A DNA stretch of 46,611 nt, taken from contig CACZFO010000010.1 of NCBI GenBank assembly GCA_902780455.1, positions 1-46,611 of the forward strand, written 5' to 3'. The notes beneath the pieces were generated by a model that saw nothing but the letters and a program-made list of their open reading frames with translations, was not told the DNA's origin and made no database searches. Shown here one piece after another: positions 25,670 to 34,973 of this stretch; the stretch's first letter is position 1, and each line of letters opens with the position of its first letter. Source of the stretch: an uncultured Bacteroidia bacterium (GTDB taxonomy: Bacteria; Bacteroidota; Bacteroidia; Bacteroidales; UBA932). A program made the translations under genes and the position numbers.

Positions 25670-27451
25670 ATGGCAAATTTTTATAAAGATAACCAAGACC
25701 TCAAGTTCCAGCTTTCCAATCCTATGATGAAGAGGATCGTGGAACTCAAAGAAAACAATTATGCGGATTACGGTAAATATGACTATGCACCTAAGGATTT
25801 TGAGGATGCCATAGATTCTTATGACCGCGTAATGGATATCATTGGCCAGATTTGCGGCGACATCCTTGCTGCAAATGCCGAGCAGGTGGACGCTGACGGT
25901 CCTGTATGCAAGGACGGAAGGGTAACCTATGCTGAAGGCACAAAGAAGAACCAGGAGGCTCTCACCCAGGCCGGTGTTTACGGAATCGCACTTCCTAGGA
26001 AATACGACGGCCTAAACTTTTCCATGGTTCCTTATGTGATTGCCGCTGAACTTACTGCCAGAGCTGATGCCGGATATGCCAACATCTGGGGCCTGCAGGA
26101 CTGCGCAGAAACAATTGCGGAGTTTGCTTCAGAGGAAATCAAGGCTGAGTTCCTCCCAAGGATCCACAAGGGCGAAACTTGTTCAATGGACCTTACCGAA
26201 CCTGATGCGGGTTCTGACCTTCAGGCAGTTATGCTCAAGGCCACCTGGGACGAGGCTAAGCAGATGTGGATGCTCAACGGAGTCAAGAGATTCATTACCA
26301 ACGGCGATGCAGACATCAAGCTGGTTCTTGCAAGAAGCGAGGAAGGCACTGCCGATGCCCGCGGACTTTCATATTTTGTCCACGACAAGAAATGGGGTGG
26401 CGTAACCGTGAGAAGAATCGAGAACAAACTTGGTATCCACGGCTCCCCTACTTGTGAACTTGTTTTCCGCAATGCTCCTGCCAAGATCGTAGGTGACCGC
26501 AAGATGGGTCTGATCAAATATGTGATGAGCCTTATGAACGGTGCCCGTCTGGGTGTCGGAGCCCAGAGCGTTGGAATCAGCGAGGCTGCCTATCGCGAGG
26601 CTCTCAAGTATGCAAACGAGAGAGAGCAGTTCGGCAAGAAAATCATAGAGTTCCCTGCAGTATATGAGATGCTGGCAGTCATGAAGGCAAAGCTTCAGGC
26701 CAGCCGTGCAATCCTTTACGAAACTTCACGTTGCGTAGATGTTTACAAAGCCCTCAACGCTCTTGTAACTCCTGAGAGGAAGCTTACTCCTGAAGAGAGG
26801 AAAGAAAACAAGAAGTATTCAAGATACGCAGACATGCTCACCCCTATCCTGAAGATGACCTCATCAGAGTTCTGCAACCAGAATGCATATGATGCCATAC
26901 AGATCCACGGTGGAAGCGGTTACATGAAAGAGTATCCGGTAGAGAGGCTTTACCGCGACGCAAGGATTACTACTATATATGAGGGAACTTCCCAGCTCCA
27001 GACAGTTGCAGCCATCCGCTATGTGACCAACGGTTCATATCTTGAAATGATCCGCAACGAATACGAGAGCGTAGAGGTCAAGGTAAGCGAGGCCGTAGAG
27101 GCTGCCTGCCCTGATGCACAGGCAAGACTCGAGAAGGTTAAGGCAAGGCTGGTTGCCATGACCGACCAGTATGAGAAGACCGTTGCCCTCATGGAAGGCA
27201 AGCCTGAGGAATATATTGATTTCCAGGCACGTAAAATGTGTGAAATGGCTGCCTTCATAATCGAGAGCTACCTGCTTCTGATTGATTCCCTCCGTTGCGA
27301 GAGATTCATCGATTCAGCGGAGATCTTCTCAGAAAGGGCTCAGGCTTGGAACAACGAGCGCCACTTCTACATTTATAACTGCAACAGCGAGAGCGTTCTC
27401 TCCACTTGCAAGAACGTAAAGGGTGACCTTGACATCGTTTATCAGGACTGA
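25670..27451 (+). CDS. Acyl-CoA dehydrogenase (FAD-dependent)
   Basis: This 593-residue flavoprotein has the Acyl-CoA dehydrogenase N, middle and C domains in order. The middle domain shows DLTEPDAGSDLQA (FAD/substrate loop), NGVKRFITNGD, and the C domain HGGSGYMKEYPVERLYRDAR followed by IYEGTSQLQ, where the Glu is the probable catalytic base. About 130 extra C-terminal residues form a helical tail typical of the roughly 590-residue subfamily. It should oxidise an acyl-CoA to the enoyl-CoA, or run in reverse, with EtfAB as electron partner. The substrate is not known; short-chain acyl-CoA in fermentation is plausible. kdsC starts at its stop codon (TGATG). Confidence 0.94.
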   Translation: MANFYKDNQDLKFQLSNPMMKRIVELKENNYADYGKYDYAPKDFEDAIDSYDRVMDIIGQICGDILAANAEQVDADGPVCKDGRVTYAEGTKKNQEALTQAGVYGIALPRKYDGLNFSMVPYVIAAELTARADAGYANIWGLQDCAETIAEFASEEIKAEFLPRIHKGETCSMDLTEPDAGSDLQAVMLKATWDEAKQMWMLNGVKRFITNGDADIKLVLARSEEGTADARGLSYFVHDKKWGGVTVRRIENKLGIHGSPTCELVFRNAPAKIVGDRKMGLIKYVMSLMNGARLGVGAQSVGISEAAYREALKYANEREQFGKKIIEFPAVYEMLAVMKAKLQASRAILYETSRCVDVYKALNALVTPERKLTPEERKENKKYSRYADMLTPILKMTSSEFCNQNAYDAIQIHGGSGYMKEYPVERLYRDARITTIYEGTSQLQTVAAIRYVTNGSYLEMIRNEYESVEVKVSEAVEAACPDAQARLEKVKARLVAMTDQYEKTVALMEGKPEEYIDFQARKMCEMAAFIIESYLLLIDSLRCERFIDSAEIFSERAQAWNNERHFYIYNCNSESVLSTCKNVKGDLDIVYQD

Positions 27452-28026
27452 TGAGCAACTATAAGGTAAAACTCAAGGATATCAAGGCTTTCGCCTTTGA
27501 CGTTGACGGTGTCTTTACGGACGGGAGCATAATCTGCGTTCCTGAAACCGGAGACCTGGTCCGTATATTCAACGCAAAGGACGGCCTGGGCATGAGGCTA
27601 GCCTATATGAGCGGATACACTCTGGCCATCATCACCGGTGGCCAGAGCGATTCCATCCTCAAGCGCTTCTATCCCGTCCTTGCCCATGAGGTTATACAGA
27701 ACGCGCAACACAAGCTGCCTGTGTTCGAAGACTTTTGTAAAAGGCACGGTTTTTCTCCCGAGGAAGTAGCCTATGTGGGTGATGATCTTCCTGATATTCC
27801 TGTGCTTGAAAAATGCGGACTGGCCGTATGTCCGTCAGACGCAGTTGCAGAGGTAAAGTCCGTGTGTGATTTCGTTTCTGCCTACCCTGGTGGCAGGGGG
27901 TGCGTGCGGGACCTGATCGAGCAGGTAATGAAAGCCCAGGGAAAATGGAATCTCGATCCTTCCGCTTACCAGCAGTGGAGGCACGCCATTGAGGAGGAAT
28001 ACAACAAGATTTACAACAAACAGTAA
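27451..28026 (+). CDS. kdsC: Kdo8P phosphatase (HAD family, YrbI type)
   Basis: The 191-residue HAD-superfamily protein has FDVDGVFTDG (nucleophile D17 and D19), the ITGGQS motif, a conserved Lys-containing stretch, and GDDLPDIPV. These are diagnostic of the cap-less KdsC phosphatases that convert Kdo8P to Kdo. It completes the pathway started by kdsA at 6553. The ATG overlaps the dehydrogenase TGA, so it is translated with the etf genes, an odd metabolic pairing. maf follows after 18 bases. Confidence 0.93.
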   Translation: MSNYKVKLKDIKAFAFDVDGVFTDGSIICVPETGDLVRIFNAKDGLGMRLAYMSGYTLAIITGGQSDSILKRFYPVLAHEVIQNAQHKLPVFEDFCKRHGFSPEEVAYVGDDLPDIPVLEKCGLAVCPSDAVAEVKSVCDFVSAYPGGRGCVRDLIEQVMKAQGKWNLDPSAYQQWRHAIEEEYNKIYNKQ

Positions 28027-28044
28027 CAGTCTAAAGAAACTGAC

Positions 28045-28638
28045 ATGCACTCTCCCCTTTCAAAACATCTTGAAGGAAGAAGATTGATTCTGGCATCAGG
28101 TTCCCCGAGGAGAAAAGAGCTTCTCGGGGAACTTGGCTTAGAGTTCACCCTCGGCACCGTCAAGGACTATGACGAAACCTATCCCCACAATCTATCATAC
28201 CAACAGATTCCTGCTTTCATCGCCGAGCAGAAATCCATGCATTTCAAGGGGGAGCTGCAACCGGAAGATATTCTTATTACTTCTGACACTATCGTTGCCA
28301 TAGACGGTGACATCCTCGGCAAGCCGAAAGACAAGGCTGAAGCCATAAAAATGCTGAGGGAGCTTTCCGGCAGAACCCACCATGTCGTAACAGGTGTCTG
28401 CCTTAGAAGCACAGACAGAACTCTCACTTTCTCAGATACTTGTGAGGTAACTTTTGACATCCTCAGCGATGAGGATATTGATTTCTACATAGATCAGTTC
28501 AAGCCTTTTGACAAGGCGGGAGCTTACGGCATCCAGGAATGGATCGGCCTGTCAAACATCAAATCCATCAGCGGCAGTGTCTATACTGTCATAGGCCTTC
28601 CGGTCCAGAAACTCTACAAGGCTCTTCTTGAATTCTAA
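28045..28638 (+). CDS. maf: Maf-family nucleotide pyrophosphatase
   Basis: This 197-residue protein starts with [14 protein letters not shown], the Maf signature, and has SDTIVAIDG with the conserved metal-binding Asp, then the KPKDKAEA and GIQEWIG stretches. Maf proteins hydrolyse dTTP/UTP or modified nucleotides to monophosphates and can restrain septation. It is the last gene of the plus-strand run. Its TAA overlaps the recQ stop codon from the other strand. Confidence 0.94.
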   Translation: MHSPLSKHLEGRRLILASGSPRRKELLGELGLEFTLGTVKDYDETYPHNLSYQQIPAFIAEQKSMHFKGELQPEDILITSDTIVAIDGDILGKPKDKAEAIKMLRELSGRTHHVVTGVCLRSTDRTLTFSDTCEVTFDILSDEDIDFYIDQFKPFDKAGAYGIQEWIGLSNIKSISGSVYTVIGLPVQKLYKALLEF

Positions 28639-30563
28639 CGGGAATTGAGGGATAATCTGATGCCGTCATCGCCGAGGATGACTATCCCTCTGTCAGCCAT
28701 ATCGCGGAGGACCTCAATGAAAATATCCTGGTTTTGAGGGCCTGCAAGTTTCTTCAGCTCAAGGAAGCTGATTCTATTATTGGGAGAATTGCTTATGTTT
28801 TCAATGATTGTACTCTCTATTGATTTTTCAGATGGAGAGTTCTTTCTTTTCATACAGACATCGCAGACTCCGCAGTCTTTGTTTGCCGGCTGGGAGAAGT
28901 ATTCAATCATATAACGGCTGCGGCAGGTGGTATTCTGGGTAGCGTAGCCAATCATTGCCTCAACCCTCTTCTTCATCTGCTCCTTGCGTTGCTGATAGCG
29001 CTTGGAACTTATGTAGAGATTGTTCTCCTTCAGTCTCTCACATTTGAATATGATCATTGGAGTGCGGATCTGAGGTATGTAACGTATGATTTTTCTCTTT
29101 GCAAGAGACTGAAGTTTGGACTTTACGTTTTCAGTAGAATCTGTTGTAATTCTGGCAATGTATTCCTCATCTATCCTCACCATCTGGGAGAACAGGCCTG
29201 TATAGGTCCTCATCAGGCTCTTGACAAACTCATCCATTATGTTGTTTCCCATCTGGATGGAATAAAGCTCCTCACGCCCGACGGTAAACATTATCCTGGA
29301 CGGATTGTCTATTTCATCAGTCAGCTCCCAATAGCCCTCCTGTTCAAGATATTTGATTGCATAGTAAGCACTTACGGCATTGAGCCTGTAATTGCGGGCA
29401 AAATCAGCCAGATTGAATTTCCTGATTGAATACAACCCGTCGCCATAGGCAATCTTCAGATAATTGAACACATACTGATAAACCTGAGCCATGTATTCGA
29501 TGGGAGGAAAGTTGACACTGACCAGCTGGCGCAGTTTCTTGCAATCTGAAGAATTCCAGAGCAGTATGGCCCATGACGGTTTGCCGTCTCTGCCGGCTCG
29601 TCCTGCCTCCTGGAAATAAGCTTCTATCGAGTCTGGCATGTCCATGTGGGCCACCATCCTCACATCAGCCTTGTCTATTCCCATGCCAAAAGCATTGGTG
29701 GAAACTATTATTGCAGTACGTCCTTTCTTCCATTCTTCCTGGCGGCGGTTCCTCTCCTCCTTGCCGAGCCCAGCGTGGTAGAAATCTGCACTGATTCCCG
29801 ATGCCTTCAGGAGCGATGCGATTTCAGAACATCTTTTCCTCTCCCTGCAATAGACTATGCCAGAGCCGCCTCCGAGTTTCTCCTGATAAGAAGAACATAT
29901 TGCAAGCAGGTTTCCAATCTTGTCATCACATTCTCTGGCAATATAGGCTATGTTCTTTCTTGAAAAGTCGGTTGCAATTACATTTGGAGAGGAAAAACCA
30001 AGCTTCTCCATTATGTCGTCTGCTACTTCCTTTGTTGCTGTTGCTGTAAGGGCAATTACCGGAACTTTCTTCCCGATGATATCCCTGATTTCACGTATCT
30101 GGAGGTATGCTGGCCTGAAATCGTATCCCCACTGGGAGATGCAATGGGCTTCATCCACAACCAGGTAGGATACCTTCATCTGAGATACCTTGCTTTTGAA
30201 CAGTGTCGTGGAAAGCCTTTCCGGAGAGACATACAGGAACTTGTAGTTACCGAAAATGGCATTGTCCAGGGTAATCCCGATGGATTTATGGTCCATGGCC
30301 GAATGCACGGCAAGAGCCCCTATTCCCCTGCTCCTTAGATTCTCCACCTGGTCTTTCATGAGAGCGATAAGCGGACTTACCACCAGGCAGATACCATCTT
30401 TAGCCAAAGCCGGGACCTGGAAGCATACGGACTTTCCACCGCCGGTCGGCATCAGTGCAAGAGTATCCTTGTCATTTGATATGCTTTCAATGACACTCTC
30501 CTGGGCCGGCCTGAAGGATTCGTATCCCCAGTACTTTTGCAGTATCTGCCTTAAACTTTCCAT
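28635..30563 (-). CDS. recQ: ATP-dependent DNA helicase RecQ
   Basis: The 642-residue protein is a superfamily 2 helicase: motif I MPTGGGKS, motif II DEAH, motif III TATA, motif [13 protein letters not shown] RecQ-C zinc-binding region follows (Cys in TCRSR, then CGVCDVC) and a winged-helix region. No clear HRDC domain is present at the end. It unwinds 3'-tailed DNA and branched intermediates in recombination repair. Its ATG directly follows the stop codon of the upstream membrane-protein gene without a gap, suggesting coupling. It is convergent with maf, with the two stops overlapping by four bases. Confidence 0.95.
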   Translation of the reverse strand: MESLRQILQKYWGYESFRPAQESVIESISNDKDTLALMPTGGGKSVCFQVPALAKDGICLVVSPLIALMKDQVENLRSRGIGALAVHSAMDHKSIGITLDNAIFGNYKFLYVSPERLSTTLFKSKVSQMKVSYLVVDEAHCISQWGYDFRPAYLQIREIRDIIGKKVPVIALTATATKEVADDIMEKLGFSSPNVIATDFSRKNIAYIARECDDKIGNLLAICSSYQEKLGGGSGIVYCRERKRCSEIASLLKASGISADFYHAGLGKEERNRRQEEWKKGRTAIIVSTNAFGMGIDKADVRMVAHMDMPDSIEAYFQEAGRAGRDGKPSWAILLWNSSDCKKLRQLVSVNFPPIEYMAQVYQYVFNYLKIAYGDGLYSIRKFNLADFARNYRLNAVSAYYAIKYLEQEGYWELTDEIDNPSRIMFTVGREELYSIQMGNNIMDEFVKSLMRTYTGLFSQMVRIDEEYIARITTDSTENVKSKLQSLAKRKIIRYIPQIRTPMIIFKCERLKENNLYISSKRYQQRKEQMKKRVEAMIGYATQNTTCRSRYMIEYFSQPANKDCGVCDVCMKRKNSPSEKSIESTIIENISNSPNNRISFLELKKLAGPQNQDIFIEVLRDMADRGIVILGDDGIRLSLNSR

Positions 30564-31745
30564 TTATCTTGTAAGGTGGATGGAAAAGCCATTCGCGGTG
30601 GTTATCTCCAGTTTCCTGCCCGCCGGGTCAAGATTGGTGGTGCATCCTATCCTGTCACCGGAGAAAATCTCAGTCTTGAGTCTCTGGACCATTTCAGGAG
30701 ATGTCAGATCCCGGATGATAGAATTTACGGAATCCCTCATCTGAGGCTTATAGGTTATTGAACTGTCGTTTGCAGACAATGTGAACTTGTCATTGTCCAA
30801 AAACAGTATGAGCGAATCTTTTTCAATGGCCCATCTGCCGCTATGTTTTGCGTCAACGCTTATTTTACCATAGAAAATTGAACTTGTAACCTTGTAGCTG
30901 GAAATGCTTGTCAAGGTGTGGTCTTCGTTAAAGTAAATCTCAATGGATGAGTCTTCTCCTGAAACGGCAACCCATTTGCCGGCGATAGTCTTATCTGAAG
31001 CCCTGCGGATATCTCCAAGTGTCTTTTCGGCAAATTCCTTCAGTTCCTGGTCGGTGATGTTCATGAGGAACTTGTTGGCCTCATTGAGACCGAGGCAGTT
31101 TTCAAGGACATAGTTCAGCAGGTATTTGCGGTTTTCAAGATTGTCCAGGTAAAACTTGGTCTTCGGGTCGTTGATCCACTTATCGCAGAGGGTGTAAAAA
31201 ATGTTCTCATCAAACAGGAAATTGGAGTTCATCAGGATATCGTAACTCTCTTCGGAGCTGATCGGCCTTTTGAAATACACCCAGTTCTTCAGCTGGTCTT
31301 CAAGTATTGCACGGAGATGGTAACACTTCTGGACGTTGCGGATAAAAGACATGTCGCTCAGGGTATTCCAGGAGTCCTGGCTGCTGTTGAAGATGGACTC
31401 GTTGGATTTGTCAAACTGCAAGCTGGGATCAAAGGTGTCAGACAGGATGTAGTTCAGGAAACTGACCAGGGTGTCTTTTGAGATGCTGCCCAATCGTTTT
31501 TTGTTGTCCATGCAGTACCTTGTGGCTTCCCATCCGGCCTCCTCACTGTTGAGGATATTCTTGATGTTGTTGATGGTCTGGTCTATGTCATGGATAACCA
31601 TCATTGAGATCTGGCGCCGCCTTTCCTTCTCATTTTTTTTGTCTATGACGTGGGCTACGCCAAAAGTCAGGATAATGGAGATGACGGTGGCTATGATGCT
31701 TATAACCAGCTGCTTTGCAGTGTCAGACAAATTCTGTTTTCCCAT
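30564..31745 (-). CDS. Unknown membrane-anchored protein with lipocalin-like C-terminal part
   Basis: I do not recognise a named family with certainty. The product is 393 residues from ATG 31745; an in-frame ATG at 31754 sits only eight bases from the -7 box, so the later start is preferred. One membrane helix spans about residues 13-33, followed by a basic segment (KKNEKERRRQ), which suggests most of the chain is cytoplasmic or periplasmic depending on topology. Residues 40-245 look helical. From about 255, GKWVAVSGEDSSIEIYF and later beta-strands resemble a lipocalin-like domain. The layout recalls DUF6090-type proteins of Bacteroidota, but this is weak. The gene abuts recQ, and two lipoproteins are encoded divergently. 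Confidence 0.6.
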   Translation of the reverse strand: MGKQNLSDTAKQLVISIIATVISIILTFGVAHVIDKKNEKERRRQISMMVIHDIDQTINNIKNILNSEEAGWEATRYCMDNKKRLGSISKDTLVSFLNYILSDTFDPSLQFDKSNESIFNSSQDSWNTLSDMSFIRNVQKCYHLRAILEDQLKNWVYFKRPISSEESYDILMNSNFLFDENIFYTLCDKWINDPKTKFYLDNLENRKYLLNYVLENCLGLNEANKFLMNITDQELKEFAEKTLGDIRRASDKTIAGKWVAVSGEDSSIEIYFNEDHTLTSISSYKVTSSIFYGKISVDAKHSGRWAIEKDSLILFLDNDKFTLSANDSSITYKPQMRDSVNSIIRDLTSPEMVQRLKTEIFSGDRIGCTTNLDPAGRKLEITTANGFSIHLTR

Positions 31746-31762
31746 ATCAGGCATGTTTGATG

Positions 31763-31770
31763 CAAATTTA
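31763..31770 (-). promoter_or_regulatory. -7 promoter box for the unknown membrane protein and recQ
   Basis: Minus-strand TAAATTTG matches TAnnTTTG fully and favours the start at 31745 over 31754. Confidence 0.55.
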
Positions 31771-31798
31771 ACAAAAAGCCGTTCAGTGCTACATAGAA

Positions 31799-31806
31799 TA
31801 AATTTC
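31799..31806 (+). promoter_or_regulatory. Candidate -7 box for the lipoprotein pair
   Basis: TAAATTTC matches seven of eight consensus positions, 29 bases before ATG 31836. Confidence 0.35.
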
Positions 31807-31835
31807 TTATTTTTATGGAGTAAAATGCAACTTCT

Positions 31836-32555
31836 ATGAAAAACTCAATTCTGTTTTTTCTATGCCTGCTGATTCTGAGCTGCAATCAGAACAAGTCAAC
31901 ATCTGCAGAATCCCAGTCAGCTGACAACCAAACCCAGACTGCTGCTGCGGCTATAGAAACAGCCAGCTCGCAGGCTGTGACCCATGACTCCGTAGCTTAC
32001 AAGGTCTGGAAGCTACTTGTCAATGACGGAAAGGATTATCAGTGCCCCGAGGGCAGCACTCTTCAATATAATGCTGGTGATCTCAGCGAAGCCGAAGGCT
32101 ACATGATAGACGAAACCATATACTGTTTCCCTAAGAAAGACGGCAGCTATCTTGCAGTTCTTGAACATATAGAAGCAGCTGAAGGTCAAGGCGGAGAGTA
32201 TGATTATACCTTTTGGATATACAGTAACGGGAAGGTTATTCAAACCGTTAATGACCTTCCGGTTCCGGAGTTCGCCGATCTGATTGTCGGGCCGGACCAG
32301 CGCTTGGGGCAGGATGATGTCGTGGCAAAACTTGAAAGTCTTTACAAGGAGCGTCCACGGGATTTTCTGCGTTACCTTTTCTGGCCGGAGGACGGCAAGA
32401 TTGGCGTTGAGCTCGGCCCCCTCTCCTATGGTCGCGATGTCGAACCTGATTCTGAAGGGCACTACAACTGGCTGGAGCAGTTCTGGGAACTTCGCAAGGA
32501 TTACGATGACAACAATTATAAGTGGAACGGCGAGGGTTTTGTAAAAACTGAATAA
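31836..32555 (+). CDS. Putative lipoprotein, unknown function
   Basis: The 239-residue protein has a lipoprotein signal with the modified Cys at residue 16 (LLILSC). A low-complexity Ser/Gln/Ala/Thr linker (about 17-45) follows, then an acidic globular domain. The linker is the kind that tethers surface or periplasmic domains to the membrane. No enzymatic motif is visible, and I do not recognise the family. Aromatic and acidic residues are frequent near the end (GHYNWLEQFWEL). A second lipoprotein gene follows after 15 bases, so the pair is probably co-transcribed. Confidence 0.65.
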   Translation: MKNSILFFLCLLILSCNQNKSTSAESQSADNQTQTAAAAIETASSQAVTHDSVAYKVWKLLVNDGKDYQCPEGSTLQYNAGDLSEAEGYMIDETIYCFPKKDGSYLAVLEHIEAAEGQGGEYDYTFWIYSNGKVIQTVNDLPVPEFADLIVGPDQRLGQDDVVAKLESLYKERPRDFLRYLFWPEDGKIGVELGPLSYGRDVEPDSEGHYNWLEQFWELRKDYDDNNYKWNGEGFVKTE

Positions 32556-32570
32556 AATCGTTTTAGGAAT

Positions 32571-33254
32571 ATGAATAAGATTGTTTCAATGGCTTTAGTC
32601 CTGTTTATTCTTGCAGGATGCAGCAAGGAAGATTCTGACGGAAGGGAACCACCAGTGGTGGGCTCTGTAGACCTTGGACTGTCAGTAGATTGGGCGGAAT
32701 GTAACCTTGGAGCTGAAAACGCCTGGGATTATGGAAATTACTATGCATGGGGAGAAACAACCCCAAAGTCTGGGTACACCTGGAACTCTTATGTTTTCTG
32801 GATCAGCGGAAGTCTGTCTGACGTGAAGCTGAGAAAATATGTGACTGCCAATGCATACGGGAACATAGACGGTCTTGCCCAACTTGATTCTGATGACGAT
32901 GTCGCACGTAAAAGCCTTGGTAAAGGCTGGAGGATGCCTACGGATGTGGAACTGGCAGAACTCAGGGACAATTGCGACTGGACCTTGACTACCCTGAATG
33001 GAGTCCGCGGCTATCAGGTGAAAAGCAGGAAAAGCGATGCGAGCATATTCCTACCTGCTGCCGGAGACATGATAGGCAACACCCTGGATCACGAAGGCCG
33101 CGAATGCCGCTACTGGTCATCCAAAGTTCATTATACAATGTGCACCAATGCGATGGCCCTGGTTTCTGAAAACCACCTGGGTAATGTTATACCTATTACA
33201 GGCTTGGCCCGCTACGTAGGCTGTCCGGTAAGGCCGGTATACGATTATCGCTGA
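32571..33254 (+). CDS. Lipoprotein with Fibrobacter-succinogenes-major-paralogous-type domain
   Basis: This 227-residue protein has a lipobox with Cys17 (ILAGC). The following domain carries the repeated signature of this Bacteroidota/Fibrobacter family: VDLGLSVDWAECNLGA, YYAWGETTPKSGYTW, GWRMPTDVELAELRDNC, IFLPAAGD and YWSS near the end. The domain is a C-type-lectin-like or FGE-like fold in related proteins and is thought to act on the cell surface; a binding role is inferred. No catalytic residues are evident. It sits between another lipoprotein and pckA, whose promoter begins 33 bases after its stop. Confidence 0.78.
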   Translation: MNKIVSMALVLFILAGCSKEDSDGREPPVVGSVDLGLSVDWAECNLGAENAWDYGNYYAWGETTPKSGYTWNSYVFWISGSLSDVKLRKYVTANAYGNIDGLAQLDSDDDVARKSLGKGWRMPTDVELAELRDNCDWTLTTLNGVRGYQVKSRKSDASIFLPAAGDMIGNTLDHEGRECRYWSSKVHYTMCTNAMALVSENHLGNVIPITGLARYVGCPVRPVYDYR

Positions 33255-33287
33255 CGTTTGCGGTATCCGTCAATCGGACAAAAAGAT

Positions 33288-33295
33288 TATATTTG
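33288..33295 (+). promoter_or_regulatory. -7 promoter box for pckA-hydE
   Basis: TATATTTG matches TAnnTTTG fully. The start site would be near 33300, giving a leader of about 65 bases that begins with a long hairpin. Confidence 0.6.
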
Positions 33296-33296
33296 C

Positions 33297-33337
33297 ATCC
33301 GTAAAATGCCTAAGTTTGTACCGGGCATTTTGCGGAT
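33297..33337 (+). promoter_or_regulatory. 14-bp stem-loop at the 5' end of the pckA leader
   Basis: The arms 33297-33310 and 33324-33337 pair over 14 positions with a single U-G wobble and a 13-base loop. The hairpin is followed by TTAATTT rather than a pure T-run. It starts at the predicted transcription start, so it may protect the mRNA or act as a leader control element; weak terminator function for the upstream gene is the alternative. Confidence 0.65.
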
Positions 33338-33367
33338 TTAATTTAGTATCATTAAAATCAATAACAT

Positions 33368-34972
33368 ATGGCACAGATAGATCTTACCAAGTATGGTATT
33401 ACAGGTGTGAAGGAGATTATCTACAACCCTTCATACGAACTCCTCTTCAAGGAAGAGATGAAGCCTGAACTTACAGGATACGACAAAGGCCAGCTTACCG
33501 AACTGGGAGCTGTCAACGTGATGACCGGCGTCTACACCGGAAGAAGCCCTAAGGACAAGTTCTGGGTAATGGACGACAAGAGCCGCGACACCATCTGGTG
33601 GACATCAGACGAATACAAGAACGACAACAAGCCTTGCAGCCAGGAAACCTGGGAAGAACTCAAGAAACTTGCCCGCAAGGAACTTTCTGACAAGAAACTC
33701 TATGTAGTTGACGGCTTCTGCGGAGCAAACGCCAACACCAGGATCAAGGTAAGGTTCATCATGGAGGTTGCATGGCAGGCACACTTCGTACGCAACATGT
33801 TCATCCGTCCTACAGAGGAAGAACTGGCAAACTTCGGCGAGCCTGATTTTGTTGTCCTCACCGCTTCAAAGGCAAAGGTTGAGAACTACAAGGAACTTGG
33901 CCTGAACTCAGAGACCGCAGTTGTGTTCAACATCACCGAGAAGATGCAGATCATTCTCAACACATGGTATGGCGGCGAGATGAAGAAAGGTCTGTTCTCA
34001 TACATGAACTACCTGCTTCCTCTCAAGGGCATTGCTGCAATGCACTGCTCTGCAAATACCAATGAGAAAGGTGAGACAGCCATTTTCTTCGGACTTTCCG
34101 GTACAGGCAAGACCACTCTTTCAACTGATGAGCACAGGGCTCTCATCGGCGACGACGAGCATGGCTGGGACGATGACGGTATTTTCAACTTCGAGGGTGG
34201 ATGCTATGCAAAGGTTATCAACCTTGACCGCAATGCCGAGCCTGAGATTTACGGAGCCATCAAGAGAGATGCCCTTCTTGAGAACGTTACCGTAGATGAG
34301 AAGGGAATGATAGACTTCTCCGACAAGAGCGTTACCGAGAACACCAGGGTATCCTACCCTATCTATCACATCAGCAACATTGTAAAGCCTATCTCCAAGG
34401 CTCCTGCAGCAAAGAAGGTCATCTTCCTTTCAGCTGATGCATTCGGAGTGCTTCCTCCTGTATCAATCCTTACTCCTGAACAGACCAAGTACTACTTCCT
34501 CTCAGGATTTACTGCAAAACTTGCAGGAACCGAGCGCGGAATCACAGAGCCTACCCCTACTTTCTCAGCATGCTTCGGTGCTGCATTCCTCTCTCTCCAC
34601 CCAACCAAGTACGGACAGGAACTGGTCAAGAGGATGGAAAGCGTAGGTGCCAAGGCTTACCTTGTCAATACAGGCTGGAACGGAACAGGAAAGAGAATTT
34701 CCATCAAGGATACCAGAGGAATCATCAACGCCATCCTTGACGGAAGCATAGACAAGGCTCCTACCAAGAAGATACCTTACTTCAACTTTGAGGTTCCTAC
34801 CGAACTTCCGGGAGTTGCAACAAACATCCTGGATCCAAGAGACACCTATGCTTCTGCATCACAGTGGGACGAAAAGGCAAAGGATCTCGCAAGCCGCTTC
34901 ATCAAGAACTTCACCAAGTTCACTACAAATGATGAAGGCAAGGCTCTGGTAGCTGCCGGACCTCAATTATAG
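33368..34972 (+). CDS. pckA: Phosphoenolpyruvate carboxykinase (ATP)
   Basis: The 534-residue protein is the ATP-type PEPCK. It has [11 protein letters not shown] at 242-252 (kinase-1a/P-loop), GDDEHGW with metal-binding Asp residues (kinase-2), the PEPCK lid and specific [17 protein letters not shown] region, and [19 protein letters not shown] towards the C terminus. In Bacteroidota it commonly runs in the direction PEP + CO2 + ADP to oxaloacetate + ATP during succinate or propionate fermentation. Length and motifs are normal. It has its own promoter and a hairpin leader, and hydE follows after one base. Confidence 0.97.
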   Translation: MAQIDLTKYGITGVKEIIYNPSYELLFKEEMKPELTGYDKGQLTELGAVNVMTGVYTGRSPKDKFWVMDDKSRDTIWWTSDEYKNDNKPCSQETWEELKKLARKELSDKKLYVVDGFCGANANTRIKVRFIMEVAWQAHFVRNMFIRPTEEELANFGEPDFVVLTASKAKVENYKELGLNSETAVVFNITEKMQIILNTWYGGEMKKGLFSYMNYLLPLKGIAAMHCSANTNEKGETAIFFGLSGTGKTTLSTDEHRALIGDDEHGWDDDGIFNFEGGCYAKVINLDRNAEPEIYGAIKRDALLENVTVDEKGMIDFSDKSVTENTRVSYPIYHISNIVKPISKAPAAKKVIFLSADAFGVLPPVSILTPEQTKYYFLSGFTAKLAGTERGITEPTPTFSACFGAAFLSLHPTKYGQELVKRMESVGAKAYLVNTGWNGTGKRISIKDTRGIINAILDGSIDKAPTKKIPYFNFEVPTELPGVATNILDPRDTYASASQWDEKAKDLASRFIKNFTKFTTNDEGKALVAAGPQL

Positions 34973-34973
34973 G

